In this document: in pieces, positions 23,801 through 35,536 of the stretch
Layout of the letters: each line of letters opens with the position of its first letter
Numbering within the stretch: position 1 is the stretch's first letter
Origin: Raphanus sativus
Taxonomy: Eukaryota > Streptophyta > Magnoliopsida > Brassicales > Brassicaceae
Direction: 5' to 3'
DNA: 64,000 nt
NCBI RefSeq assembly: GCF_000801105.2
Contig: NC_079513.1
Location: 248,001 to 312,000 of the forward strand
Position numbers and translations under genes: made by a program
The notes under the pieces: model-generated
What the model was told of the DNA's origin: nothing
The model's database searches: none
What the model saw: the letters and a program-made list of their open reading frames with translations, nothing else

Positions 23801-24098
23801 ATAACTCATACTTCTTCTTCGTTTTAAGCTGTCTTGATAACATATACCTAGCGAATCTTCCGGAAAACACCGGTTTCTCTGCTATCTCTATCAACTTCCC
23901 AAATGGCGATTTCCTAATGAAATCAATTTCCTCTTCGTCTAGAGCCTTAAATATCCTATTTAAGGCACTAGAAAACTGATACGTAAGAACACGGACCCCT
24001 ACAGGTTCCTCGCCGGCGGCAAACATCATATCGGGTAAAGGGCCCACATCTCCGTCGTCTGGTTCCTCCGGAAAATCTACAAGCCGTGCGGACACCAT
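20863..24098 (-). CDS. DUF1985-Ulp1 (C48) protease-like protein (6 exons, 908 aa)
   Basis: Exons from ATG at 24098: 23184-24098, 22385-23011, 22161-22295, 21714-22060, 21559-21640, 20863-21483. They sum to 2,727 nt with all phases consistent and no stops. The N-terminal 200 residues (FGKLIEIAEKPVFSGRFARY, then FALREFAIVTGLRCGKYP) are a DUF1985 domain. The middle is low-complexity and charged. The C-terminal 200 residues are an Ulp1-like cysteine peptidase fold with candidate catalytic H787 (KHWVGICFD), D804 (LTVLDCN) and C861 (NPCDSG). The usual oxyanion Gln just before the Cys is not apparent (AENRNPC). Such genes are abundant in Brassicaceae and are often carried by Mutator-like elements (Kaonashi/VANDAL type). 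No MuDR transposase or long TIR is visible here. Real SUMO-protease activity is uncertain. Confidence 0.8.
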
Positions 24099-26449
24099 GG
24101 TGGAGCTTCGGAATAGGATGACCCTGCCACAGCTTCAGCTCCGTACTCTCCGCCACAAAAAAAAATAAATCTGGTATCTTTAATTTCGTACTCTAATAAT
24201 TGAGTTTAGAGGCTCTTTGCATGAATTCCGAAAATAAACCAAAAAATCTGGTTTCAAGATACATGATATCAATTACGTGATTTATTTGTCTAGCCTCTCA
24301 TCATTACACTAGCATGCTACGGATAGTAGGGTCCCATGTTGTATAGACTACTATTACTAGCGTATAGGGCTACTCTGGTAATAATAGAAAGTCGAACAGT
24401 AGAATACCATTCTCCTAATTTCTATTCGTTCTGTGTCTATCTACTGCAATTGCCCTTTAGTTAATGACAAAAGGAATGATTTATACTCGAGTATAATAAT
24501 TTATCAATTTGCATATTAAGAAAGTCAAAACTGCCAAAGATTTATATGTAATGTAGTAGTATATCATAGCCACACTTTTTTTTGAGCACTTCATTGTAAC
24601 ACACATATTTTATTGGAAAATTTGGCGACATAAACATAACATACCAAAAAATCAACAATATAACCATAGCATTCATTAGACTATGATATTTATGTATTAA
24701 TTTTATATTGCCCTTTATTACTCTCACCTATTTTTTGATTAATTTTATAAGTATAAAAAATACTTATTTGAATTTCTTAAATACCTATAAAAACATAGTT
24801 TTTGTGTATATAAATTGTTTTGAATTTTGTAAAACTAACATATATTTATTTATTGTATATATAAAATTATAATAAATATTTGTCTATTCTATTTACAAGA
24901 CATAATATAAATGAAATTATACAATCTATATTTGCTCAATTTTTCTTTTTATTTAGTTTTCCAATCTCCATCTCTGTCTTTCTCTATATTTTCTTCTTTC
25001 TATGTATCTTTTTTCTCTCATTTTCTTTCTCAAGTATATAATGTTCAAATAATAGATTATTGTATTCTATTTTATTTATGAAATATATAATAGAATTATA
25101 GTTATACATTTTTTCTCCCTCCCTTTTATATTTATTGTTATAAATGTAATAATATCTAATACAGTTATAAAATAGAAAAATACATGCACCGACGTATGAA
25201 TCAAAATCTATTACTTCGGTAAAACATACTTGTACATGGTTCAAAATCGTTAACGAAAGTAGCAAGTTGATTATTATATTGATAATATTAAAATATGATC
25301 AGCCATTGCTATTTTGCTAGAGATGACTTTCATTCGTTATTTCGTTGCTTGCGTTATTCCTTTTGATAACGACCTAACTCCCTTATTTAGTCAAAGACTC
25401 ACGGTGGAAAACAAACAAATTGTGTGCTTTTTTCTTCTTTGTATGAAGTATTATTGGTTACTAGTAATTCGTGAGCTTTTCTTGTTTGATAGGCGCAGTT
25501 GAAAACCTACAAACGTATTGTTCTTTTACGTCATCAACAATCACTTGCGGTTAATTTCAAAAAAAAATTCAAAACCTTTTCTTTTCTTCTAATATAATGC
25601 TATCGATATCAACTCTCAAGTGCTCGTTTAGACGGATTAAACCCTATTATTTGTTACACTTGGCTTATTGTCTTTTCGGATGTGTTGACCAATGGATCAC
25701 CAAATAAGAACATCCATTGATAGTTTCTCAAAAGAATTTTTAACAAATAAAAAAATATTGAAAAGAGAAAAGGTGATAATTTATAGACTTCACAATTTTT
25801 TTTTTGAATTTTCATTTTACTTTTGCCAAAATTTCAATGGTTAAATTATTTTAAAATCAAAATTTTGGTTTTAAAAATTTAATGGATTTCTCACCGATGC
25901 CCATGTTCTAACCTTATGTTGGTGACCTCGAGACCTTTTTCTGGAGACAAGTTAACCGGTTTATTCGACCCACGACCCCGTTCAGTTGATATCCGATCAA
26001 GTTTAAAGAACACTCCCCCCTCAAAAGCCCACCAGAAAAAGAACAAGAAAGTACATAAAATCTCCGTAGCCCTTAAACAAAATATTGTTATTATGAGCGT
26101 ATGACCATCGATTGTGCACAAAAAAAAAAAGACCATCGATTTACCATGTAATCCAATTTATGTTTTCAAATTGTTTATTTCGTGTTAAATTAGCTCGTCA
26201 AGAGTTATGTAACTAACATCCTACCAAAAAAAAAAGTTATGTAACTAACATTTTCTGTAACGTGTCTCTTTGTCCTCTACAACTCGCACACATTCTCGAA
26301 TCTGAACTCGATTTATGATGCAATGGCCACATTAGTACAAACTTGAACGTTCCCGGTTATTGAGAGAGAAGACCTTAAATATTTTCCCTACTACTACACC
26401 ATGTAGAAGTATTTCCAACCTCAAATCGAATAAATAACACATTTAACTC
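24099..26449. other. AT-rich intergenic region
   Basis: No gene is recognised. 24190-24470 is the upstream region of the Ulp1-like gene. The remainder is AT-rich with poly-T and poly-A runs. A slightly GC-richer patch at 25900-26110 has open frames on both strands but no recognisable motif. Confidence 0.45.
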
Positions 26450-26965
26450 AACGGTGATGATGTATCAACTCATTGATCGTCAACACAATGGTGTGATGCA
26501 GTACAGGAACCAGTCTAGTTCTCTGAAGAACCATGTCCTGATTCAAACACTTACCCACCAAAAGCATATTCACTAAGGATCCTCAAACATCTACAAGCAA
26601 ATCATCTTTCCACCAGATCGATTGAAACAATAACACAAACTTGATGAATCCTAACATAACCAGATTGAGTAAAACAATAACATAAACTTGATGAATCCTT
26701 TTTTTTAACTTGATGAATCCTTAATAACTCAATGGTGTCGACATAGTTCATTACCAATGAACTATGTCGTCAACACAAGTGTGTGATGTAACAAAAAAAA
26801 AAAAACAATCTAGGTCTCTGAAGAACCATGTCCTGATTCATCCCCAATCAGTTCACCCACCAAACTTAACTATCTCAAACATCTACAAGCAAATCATCTT
26901 TCCACCAGATCGATTGAAACAATAACATAAGCATGACGAATCCTAACCATAACCAGTTTGATTGA
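26450..26965. repeat. Imperfect tandem duplication in the DUF538 3' flank
   Basis: A unit containing TCTGAAGAACCATGTCCTGA followed by CATCTACAAGCAAATCATCT and CCACCAGATCGATTGAAACA occurs at about 26479-26665 and again at about 26775-26960, period about 300 bp. Shorter repeats of CTTGATGAATCCT lie between them. The duplication sits downstream of the DUF538 stop codon on that gene's strand and may alter its 3' UTR. Confidence 0.75.
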
Positions 26966-27040
26966 AACAATAACATAAACTTAAAGGGTTCCTCAGCCAA
27001 TGACAATAACTTATTATTATTAGACAAAGATTCAATCTTT

Positions 27041-27541
27041 TCACGACGAAGAGACAAAAGGGAAGCTTCTGTCAAACTTGTCGGAACTCGATTTCTCGCA
27101 CTCGAACCCACACCCACACTGAGGAGACTCCAGAAACTCCTCGATCTCGAAATTCGCCGACGTGATCCCAACGGAGAACGCCATCTCGTCTCCTTTCCTG
27201 ATGACCTCGACGATGTTGAGCCAGAGGAAGAGGACTTTGACCTTGATGCCACTCAGCTTCGTGAGCTTGTTCTCGGAGATGTAGCCGCTGATCGTCGATT
27301 TGTAGTTCAACTGGTAAGAGCCCACGAGGGAGAAGCTGCAGGAGCCGTTGAAGTAGGCGTGGAATTTGCCTGTCGACGTGTCGAGATCGTAAGCGACGAC
27401 TCCTTTTGGGAGGATTCCGACGGGGAAGTTGTAGCTCTGGAGGAGGGAGTACGCCGTCGGAGAGTCTGATTCGGCGGTGGCGATGGAGAGGAAGAGGAAG
27501 GCGGCGATTAGGATCGGGAGACGTGACATTTTTTGGTTCAC
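27041..27541 (-). CDS. DUF538 family secreted protein, At4g02370-like (single exon, 162-166 aa)
   Basis: A single-exon gene. Translation may start at 27541 (MNQKMSRLPIL) or at the internal Met at 27529; I cannot decide between them. Residues to about 27 form a signal peptide (ILIAAFLFLSIATA). The mature part has the DUF538 features: AYSLLQSYNFPVGILPKGV near the N-terminus, the HAYFNGSCSF strand, and the C-terminal CGCGFEC cysteines. DUF538 proteins are plant-specific secreted proteins related in fold to bactericidal permeability-increasing proteins, with poorly defined roles in stress and cell walls. It lies in the same block as SAG21 and PARP2, as in Arabidopsis. The C-terminal Ser-rich tail appears intact. 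Confidence 0.92.
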   Translation of the reverse strand: MNQKMSRLPILIAAFLFLSIATAESDSPTAYSLLQSYNFPVGILPKGVVAYDLDTSTGKFHAYFNGSCSFSLVGSYQLNYKSTISGYISENKLTKLSGIKVKVLFLWLNIVEVIRKGDEMAFSVGITSANFEIEEFLESPQCGCGFECEKSSSDKFDRSFPFVSSS

Positions 27542-28232
27542 GAAAGATTTTGCGATTTTTCGTTCGGAGACTTTTGCTTATTGGTCGTTGGAAATATCTT
27601 TCTGTAAGAAGGGAAAACGATGTCGTTTTAAGAAGACAACTGGATACATGTGGACCTTTTGGTGATGAGAGTTACTATATATCTCTCTATTGGATAATGT
27701 TGCAAATAAGAGACCTTTTTAAAACAAAAGGACAAAAAAAGTTGGACATGACTTGATCAAGTTATTATTTTCTTGTTCGTAAAATACATACAAGAAAGTT
27801 AGACATTTTCAGCAAATATGTAAAGATTGTAAAAGGAAAAATTTGTTTACACACGTGAACATCGAACTCTGAGATTTAGTATGCAAAAGCTCAAATTAAT
27901 ACAAAGAAACCAAATCATATATTGATATATAAGTGAGTTATTAATTAGAAAAAACTAATCCGCACAAAATCCATAAAAATTTGCATTTTTGTTTTTTTAA
28001 TGTCAACAGTATTTCCAAAAAGTACATGTTTACAAATGAGACGGGTTTTAACATTTGAGGCCTAAAAACAACTTTTATAACTTAATAGTTTTATACCCAT
28101 CACGAATATAAATCTACATGTCTCCATTACACATGTTTAACAATAGAACATTCTATAACTCCACTGACCCTCTACGGAATCATTCGAGACATTGAGGCTC
28201 TATCTTCTCGTTTTTTTTGCATCTCTTTTGTT
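27542..28232. other. DUF538 upstream region
   Basis: Promoter and 5' leader must lie here. No TATA box is clear. The rest is AT-rich without genes. Confidence 0.4.
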
Positions 28233-28349
28233 TTCATTTCACGCACTCTGAATTGTATGGCTGACACTTTGGCCAAATCGGCTCTGCACTCTTTCAACCC
28301 CAACTAGTTTGATTGGGAGTTTTTGTAATATTTGGTGTTCAAAAAAAAA
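28233..28349 (+). pseudogene. 3' tail of a LINE (end of RNase H domain plus A tract)
   Basis: The plus strand reads FISRTLNCMADTLAKSALHS and then a stop at 28305-28307, matching the last helix of a plant LINE RNase H domain (N-x2-AD-x-LAK). It is followed by about 35 bp and an A-rich tail at about 28341. This is a severely 5'-truncated insertion. Confidence 0.6.
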
Positions 28350-28734
28350 CAATAGAACATTCATAGGATATGTATTAAATATGCGGCTTGCAAACATAAG
28401 TAACTCCTCCATCACCGCTCCATCGCTGGTCCATCGCTGAATTGCTTTTTTGTCATGATGTTCTTCAGTGTTGATTCATACTCATGATTCCTCATTTCAA
28501 TTAAAGAGATTCTTCCCGAACTCATCTTTAGCTTCGCTCTCTGAGCGCCTTTTGCTGCGACCTTTGTGATGTTGCAGTCTCTTGTTTTTCGAATCTTTTC
28601 ATATGTGTTCTGCTGCGATACCCTAAATTTTTTATGGTTTCTGTTTTCTCTACCTTCTTCCTTCTTCTTTTATATTCCTATTTCTTTGTGCTCTTCTTCT
28701 CTTTCTTTTGTTTTCTTGTGTAACTACGTATAGT

Positions 28735-28835
28735 AAAAACTCTATAGATTAATAGTCGATAAATTAATAAATACGATAAATTAATAAATTATTCCAATAT
28801 AGTATATATATATATACACTATATTTTAGTTATGT
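28735..28835. repeat. AT-rich MITE-like remnant
   Basis: TATAGTAAAAACTCTATAGA followed by repeated GATAAATTAATAAAT resembles the terminus of a widespread plant element beginning TATAGTRAAACCTCTATAAA. A related fragment (CATAGTCCCAACATTATTAA) occurs at about 31322-31345. Ends could not be set. Confidence 0.35.
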
Positions 28836-28888
28836 TATAAACATAATATCTCTCTAAACGCTCTATCTTCTCACTAAACTTCTTCGTG

Positions 28889-28890
<2 letters not shown>

Positions 28891-28930
<40 letters not shown>
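28891..28930 (+). repeat. Forty-base A homopolymer
   Basis: An uninterrupted run of 40 A separates CTTCTTCGTGAT from CTTCTTCAACAT. It could be a retroposon tail; the repeated CTTCTTC on both sides hints at a short target duplication, although slippage or assembly length error is equally possible. Confidence 0.6.
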
Positions 28931-28932
<2 letters not shown>

Positions 28933-29018
28933 TCTTCAACATAGAAATCGTGTTTCGGTGGCTGGTCACCACCCCCTTTTGTTTTCTGTTAACTCTGACT
29001 AAGTTCGGATCTGTCTTC

Positions 29019-29622
29019 TGTTAGTGCAAATATAACACCACAATTAAGTCATGCAGAAGATAAATCAAGAGACAAATTACATACAAGCAAGTACCAATTG
29101 CTTTATTAGAAAATCACCTAAACAATCTATTACAAGACTTACTTATCCACTTTACACATCTTGTTAACACCATAACAGCTGCTACTGAAAGATTCATAAT
29201 CTACCAAACTTGTCTCTCTATCGTCGTATGCTTCAGCACTGCTTTAAGACGACCCAAGAACACTCCTAAGAGATTTTCACCCTTCCTCTATAATAATAGT
29301 CCAATGACTTATCGGAATTCTCACGACTCCATAGCTATTTTATATTGATCTCCACGTTCCTAAAATCCTAGTCTCTAAGGCAACATGGATATATGGACAA
29401 CTTCCATATTAATAAGTACACTTTCCTTTTCTTGGAACTGTACTTATTCCTCAAGATATAAACCGTCAAGACATAAATCCTAAGTTTATCTTTCTCAATC
29501 TCAGCATATCTTGCATCCACATGGTAAACCACCACTCTGCATGCTTATGTAGTAACGACTAATGCATCCAGCATCAGTGACTTCGTCGCCTAGTTAGTCA
29601 CATAAGACTATTGACATCTACA
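29019..29622 (-). mobile_element. Probable solo LTR (copia-like), 604 bp
   Basis: Read on the minus strand the block starts TGTAGATGTCAATAG and ends TTGCACTAACA, giving the TG...CA ends of an LTR. It carries AATAAAGCAATTGG as a poly(A) signal near the 3' end. No coding region adjoins it, so a solo LTR is the simplest reading. The five-base flanks (TCTTC and AGCTC) do not match, so recombination between elements or a misplaced boundary is possible. Confidence 0.45.
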
Positions 29623-30560
29623 AGCTCCTCTTGCATCTTTATCTTCGGCTTTGTCCGATTGTAAATTCCGGTTTATCAGACTTTTTTGTATGTTTGGCTT
29701 AGTGTTTTATTTCCTTTTTCTTGTTCCATTAAAGTCTTAATCCCAAAGATATTCTTAGATCTTTTCTTTTCTTCAGTATATGCTTGTCTCTTATCTCATG
29801 AGTTTGTAAGTCCTTACTCGTTATGGATATTTGCATGGAGTTTAGGCTTTCTCTATTTGAAGTTTCAAGGTGGATCGGCTGGTTGAAGGAGAGTTCGCAG
29901 ATCTCGGGCTTTGGTCTTGTTTTTACGGCATTCCAAGGAGATCTCCGACTTTAATCATCTGTGGGATTAACAAAACTGAAGCTCAAGACCAAAGATCTAA
30001 TAATCTCTTCGGTTGTTAGCAAAAGGAAATAGCAGAGAATTAGTCAAAGCTTTTTGGCAGTGTAGATGCACCGTCGCCGGCGGCCAAGCAAAAAGACCGA
30101 TGAAGGAGGTGGAAGAAACTAGAACAAGCCATATCTTTTCCTCTCCGCCACGTGGATTCCACTACATTTTCTTTATAGCAAATGTTTCATATAATCTTAT
30201 CCCCTTGTTCGAAAATGCGGCCGCGTTACCGACTAATCGGCCTCTTCGGCGGTGATCGGAGCACGGCCACGGCAAGGTGAACCAAATCAGAGATTCAAGG
30301 CGGAGATCCGAGTTTTTGAAGCCTTTCCCGCATAACAATGAAAGGCGGTCGGTTAATGCAACTCGGTTGATAGCACTAAACCTAGAAACTTTCAAATCTA
30401 ACTTGGATCTGTTAAAAGATGGTGAAACAAGTGAAAATCTGGAAAAAGAATGTGAAGGCGGCCATCTTTAAAGCTTCATAATCGCAGGTGACAAAGAAAG
30501 GATAAAGAAAGAGAGAACAAAATTACAAGTTTGTCCCTCATTTTCAATGAAATATTAATA
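29623..30560. other. Unassigned GC-richer stretch, possibly LINE leader
   Basis: The composition resembles that of 1-340 and 57.0-57.7 kb. Frames of 60-80 residues exist on both strands near 30013-30471, but none shows a known domain. No complete element could be delimited. Confidence 0.3.
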
Positions 30561-31766
30561 TTAATTACAACAGAATAGTAGTGGACTCGAACTTGGGACT
30601 GATAACCAATATTCTAACAACTTACCATATGGGCCAAAGAGTTTTATTATTCTTTGCTTTCATATATGAAAATATATAAATGCTTAAAAACTAGACCCCC
30701 ATTAATCCCCGCTTACTTGCCAATTTTTTGTTAACTCCTTAGATCTATGCCGACCGCCCGACTAACGCCTAACGTATTTCCGAACAGGGATATAATCTTG
30801 TTGATGCTATAGTATTGGATCATGACAATCTTTGTAATCTCTATAATTGCCTTTAATGAGTCTTTAAATGAAATCGTAAGGTCAGACAAAAAATGTATTT
30901 CAGTAAAATAATAAGATAATAATATTTAAAAAATTCCTAGCTAAATATTTGGTCCCACCGGAATCATAAATTAATAATAACAATATATATTTACATATAC
31001 ATAAATAAATCATTTTATTGTCTATTAATCTTCAAAATGAATTGTATCTCTAGATTTTATTTTCATTTCAATATTTTGGTGTTATTTTATCGAATTACAT
31101 ATAAAAACTTAATTGTATATTTCTATATGTATTCAATATACATAAATTGTAAAAAGATATCTCATAAAATAGATGAAATTAAAGTGTATAAAGTTTTAAC
31201 TAGTATATAATATTATAAAATAAAATGTTCTTCCCTTCTTTTAAATTAAAGTGTATTTTTTAAATATAATTCTAAAATAAAAATATATTTAAATTAATAA
31301 CTGTATAAATCAATAAATTATCATAGTCCCAACATTATTAATTTATAAAAAAATTATTGTACTTGTGATATATTACATTTGCACTCCTGATTAATTTTTT
31401 ATTTTGAACTTATACAATTACAAAATGGGTTACCTAACCTTTTATATATCGTTATGGGTTATTCTCCTTACTGTTAGAGTTGGAGGCTTAACCCCACTGC
31501 TCTTAACAATCCAGGTATATTAGTTGTATTTTATTAATAATTTGCATTTTTATTTTTTCTAATATGAAAGAGCCCCGATGGCAACATTGTTGATTGCATA
31601 CTTAGAGAGAAAATCAACCGGCATTTCAGCATCCCCTTCTCAAGGACCACAGACTTCAGGTCTTTTATTTTCTTACTTTTCCCTTTTGACTTGTTTTAAT
31701 TAAACTGTTTTAAAACCTACAGTATACACTAAAAATCACAATTAAAGAAACTCAATTTCGATTAGA

Positions 31767-32242
31767 GATAGTAACGACTATATAGGATAGCTCAAATAAT
31801 TTTTGGGTTATGTATTATAATTTATGAGGCTTCAAGTTGATATTTTTATAGAAAGTTACACAATCTATTTCTTTTTTTTCAAACATTTTTGTTAATATAT
31901 TTTCAAAGAAATATCAAAATATATTTCCAAGTCTTACACTGTAAATCCCATAGGATCTACTTGTTATACTCAGTGGGAAAATCTAATATTTTTTGGGTTA
32001 TGTATTATAATTTTTGGGATAGTAACGACTATATAGGATAGCTCAAATAATTTTTGGGTTATGTATTATAATTTATGAGGCTTCAAGTTGATATTTTTAT
32101 AGAAAGTTACACAATCTATTTCTTTTTTTTCAAACATTTTTGTTAATATATTTTCAAAGAAATATCAAAATATATTTCCAAGTCTTACACTGTAAATCCC
32201 ATAGGATCTACTTGTTATACTCAGTGGGAAAATCTAATATTT
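31767..32242. repeat. 251-bp near-perfect tandem duplication
   Basis: GATAGTAACGACTATATAGG starts at 31767 and again at 32018. The two units stay essentially identical to about 32242, where the second stops slightly short of the first's full period. Near identity implies a recent event. Confidence 0.9.
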
Positions 32243-32400
32243 AGCAAATTACTTGCAAATATAAAGTAAATGAAGAATGATAAACATATTTAGCAAATTA
32301 CTTGCAAATATTTAGCAAAAAACATGTAAAAGGTTAGCAAATATTTAGAAAAACATGTAAATATTTAGCAAGTACGTTGCAAATATTTAGCAAAAAATTA
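32243..32400. repeat. Cluster of ATTTAGCAAA / TTGCAAATA short repeats
   Basis: Within 160 bp the words TTAGCAAA, TTAGCAAAT, TTGCAAATATTTAGC and GTAAATATTTAGC recur at irregular spacing. They resemble, but are not identical to, the GCAAATTTGC motif of the CACTA element at 39-43 kb. No CACTA terminus is nearby. Confidence 0.6.
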
Positions 32401-32715
32401 TAAGTAATGCTAAAGTAAGAATTTTGTTGATTTAAACTTATAATTTTTATTGATTGAACTATTGACAACTTTTTTCATGGCACAAGATCATATTCTCAAC
32501 ATTTATTAAGAAATTAATTAATACCTTTTTGAAAATACTCATGATATAAGAATCGAATATATAACATATCTAAATATATTTTAAATTTTCTGCAACTATT
32601 ATTTATTATATAACTATTTACAACAGTTAAATTAAATTCAAAGGTACACAAACATTATAAATTAGCATCACATGCATTTTATAAACTTTACGAGTTTGAA
32701 TGAAAACAATACATG

Positions 32716-32717
<2 letters not shown>

Positions 32718-32757
<40 letters not shown>
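32718..32757. repeat. (TA)n microsatellite
   Basis: About 20 uninterrupted TA units. Confidence 0.9.
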
Positions 32758-32765
<8 letters not shown>

Positions 32766-35059
32766 TAAATACTCTATATTGAAAACGATACATGTATTCT
32801 TAAGTTTTAAGCTTTAAAAATTCAGACTGTTTTGCACTATCTCATATTATATCCCTATTAGCAAAGTTTACACTTGTAAGAAAATGTACTACTTATTAGT
32901 AAAGTTTTAATCAACACTGTGACGTCCAATTTATTATGTGTATGTTTTTTTTTGTTTTAGAAAAACTGAAGCATAATAATTAAATGGCATACAAATTATA
33001 TTTACTATTTACATAAGATATAATTCCACTAATTAAAATCTCTGACATTACATATGACAAATAATAATTGGTCCTAACTCGTCAAAAATTCAGATTAAGG
33101 TTAATTCTAATTAATTTTGAAATATTTATTTATTTAAATTAATAAATCAATGACTCAGTCCAAAACTAATAAAACATGACAAATAATTAAATTATCTAAA
33201 ATCATGATAAACATGACATTAACAAAATCAAATATTTAAATCAATAAATAAATGATTCAAATAAAACTAATAAAAATATGACAAATATAAAAATAATTCT
33301 ATATCATGGATAACATGACAAATCAGCAAAATTATTTCTCAAAAATAATATAGACACATTAATCAATCGAAATCGATCAAAAGAGAATGAGCTTGAGTTT
33401 TCAAATACCATTATATCTTTTTTTGTAAGGGTTTATAAAATAGTGGAGAAAGATGTTTTAATTTAAAGGAACTCTCTGTGGAAGTTATCATAGTCGTTTT
33501 GGACAATGTTAGAAATTGCTATTATTAACAATTGTTTTTTTTTTGGTATTTATGTTATAATGGGGTTTTTTTAACAGAAAATGTTAGAATGGGTTATTAT
33601 GGTTACTTTATGTATTGTTACATAATTAATTACACTAAACAGTTGACTAAAGAAATAAATTTCTTGGCCTTTATTTGTTTTTTTATTGGTTATACTTGCT
33701 TATATATTATGTAATTAATTGTACTAATAATTTTATTAATAAGGCCAAAAATGAAAAAAATAAAAAGCAAAAAGGTGACAAATGTATTATTTTAAATGGA
33801 CAATATATTAAAATAGTATCCCTTACTTTTATCTGAACAATCCGAATTACCCGATATTTAGAATGAAACACCCAAATTATTCGATATTTTTGTATATAAA
33901 TCCGTAATTATCTGAAAATCCATAATCTAACCAGAAATTAATAGGACCCAAATATTTTGCATGTTACTCGGTTTCAAATTTTGCTATTTAACTGAACCAA
34001 AAATAAAAATATCCCAACTGAAACTAAATCAAACAAAACTTTGTAAATACCTGAACAGTTCATATTTATAGAACCAAATCGCCAAAAACCAAAATAGCCA
34101 AAGCAAAACAGAATGTTGAGGACTAATAGTAATCTAAATTTAAATGTTACGAAGAATGTATTCTATTTTTAAAAATTATTTAACTCCTTTTAGTGGAGGT
34201 ACATATGTGATTTATAAATGAACTAACATATTAGCAATATTTTTATATCTGATCCGTATACACGGTCAAACCGGTTAATCCGGTGGCCTATATAATTCGG
34301 ACTGGCTTATTTTTTCATGTAGCATGATATCAGAGATTCTACCGATTGATTTATTTTCACAAAATTTGGATTGAATGACAATCTATTAATTAAAAACCTG
34401 ATAAAATCCAAAATCCCGCCATTAACCCACGAACCGACACCGGTTGACCCAGAAAAAAATCAAAGATAATCTTATCATACTTTATAATAGTATAAAAACT
34501 GAATAAACTATTTGATTTATCATATAAAATAAATACATTGTATTTATGTTATGCATTTTAATTTATAAGTTTTGTAATGATCAATACTATTACAATTTTA
34601 ATGTAGATAGTTTGTTTTTCTTTTATTAACATACAGTGGGTTTAGATGTTTTAATAAAATTAAATATAGAATTGGTGGAATGAGCTTTTTTAATAGGTCA
34701 TATACAATGAATTAAATTAATGGCTATATATAGTTTTAAGCACAAAAACCAAATGAAAAATTGTCATTAGTGAGAATTAAATTTTCTTTGTAAATTTACA
34801 GATATTTTTTTAGAAAATTTACATTTTCATTAGAAAAAAAAATGAATGTTTATATTTAAATAGTATAGATGTTGCCAAGTGTCTCAATATATAAATTATC
34901 CATACCAAAACCTATTTACCTATGATTGCATTATATAATGGTGGCACGTCTAAAATATATAATATGACATGAAATACAAATATCATTATCAATATTATAA
35001 GTTGATAATAATATTGATTATCGAATTTTTCTTAAAAAACTCAAGTCTAGAAAATATTA

Positions 35060-35061
<2 letters not shown>

Positions 35062-35101
<40 letters not shown>
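35062..35101. repeat. (TA)n microsatellite
   Basis: About 20 uninterrupted TA units, similar in length to the tract at 32718. Confidence 0.9.
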
Positions 35102-35104
<3 letters not shown>

Positions 35105-35536
35105 ACTAATTTCATTAGTTTTATTATTTTCTAAAAGCTATATTAAAATAATCATTTAAATTTTTAAAATTTACAATTGGTTTGAACTAAAAATGTAAAA
35201 TTGTTTAGTAAAAGCATTTATAGGCTATCTAATGCTGTGTTACAAAAAAAAAGAAAAAAAGACTATCTAATGCTGTGTTAATATATTTGGTCCAAATAAT
35301 AATAGTAAGAGATGTGAGAAATTTTATATTTTTCTTAAATTGTGATTGTGCAATTTATGGTGTTTCACTCATAATTTGGTCTCATAAAAAGCAAGATTGT
35401 TTCCTTTTTTTGAAAAAAGATCTATTATGTATTTATAATTTTATATACATTTTCAAGTAGTATGTAAATTTAAGATATAAATTATGAGATCTAATCATAC
35501 TTTTTCTGTCATCCAACATACACAGACTCATATTTA

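Larger units (their letters stand above)
30561..35536. other. Gene-poor, very AT-rich 5-kb region
   Basis: I see no gene. Contents recognised are a MITE remnant near 31290-31365, the tandem repeats listed separately, two (TA)n microsatellites, and a diluted CCGAATTACCCGATAT-type repeat at 33830-34100. A GGTTAATCCGGT patch at 34268-34290 looks like TE sequence, but its family is unknown. Confidence 0.55.

Noticed and set aside
19687..24470. Mutator-like element with terminal inverted repeats around the Ulp1-like gene
   Set aside because: The candidate left sequence (GTATCTAACATGACGCATAC at about 19773) has no inverted partner on the right; the element boundary remains unknown.
25914..26136. 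Open frames on both strands
   Set aside because: No motif, and neither has a credible start context.
30013..30471. Overlapping frames of 64-80 residues in GC-richer DNA
   Set aside because: No domain, no splice support and no consistent frame; listed only as unassigned DNA.
31160..31260. Second Helitron terminus (AACTAGTATATAATATT)
   Set aside because: It has CTAGT but no adjacent hairpin.
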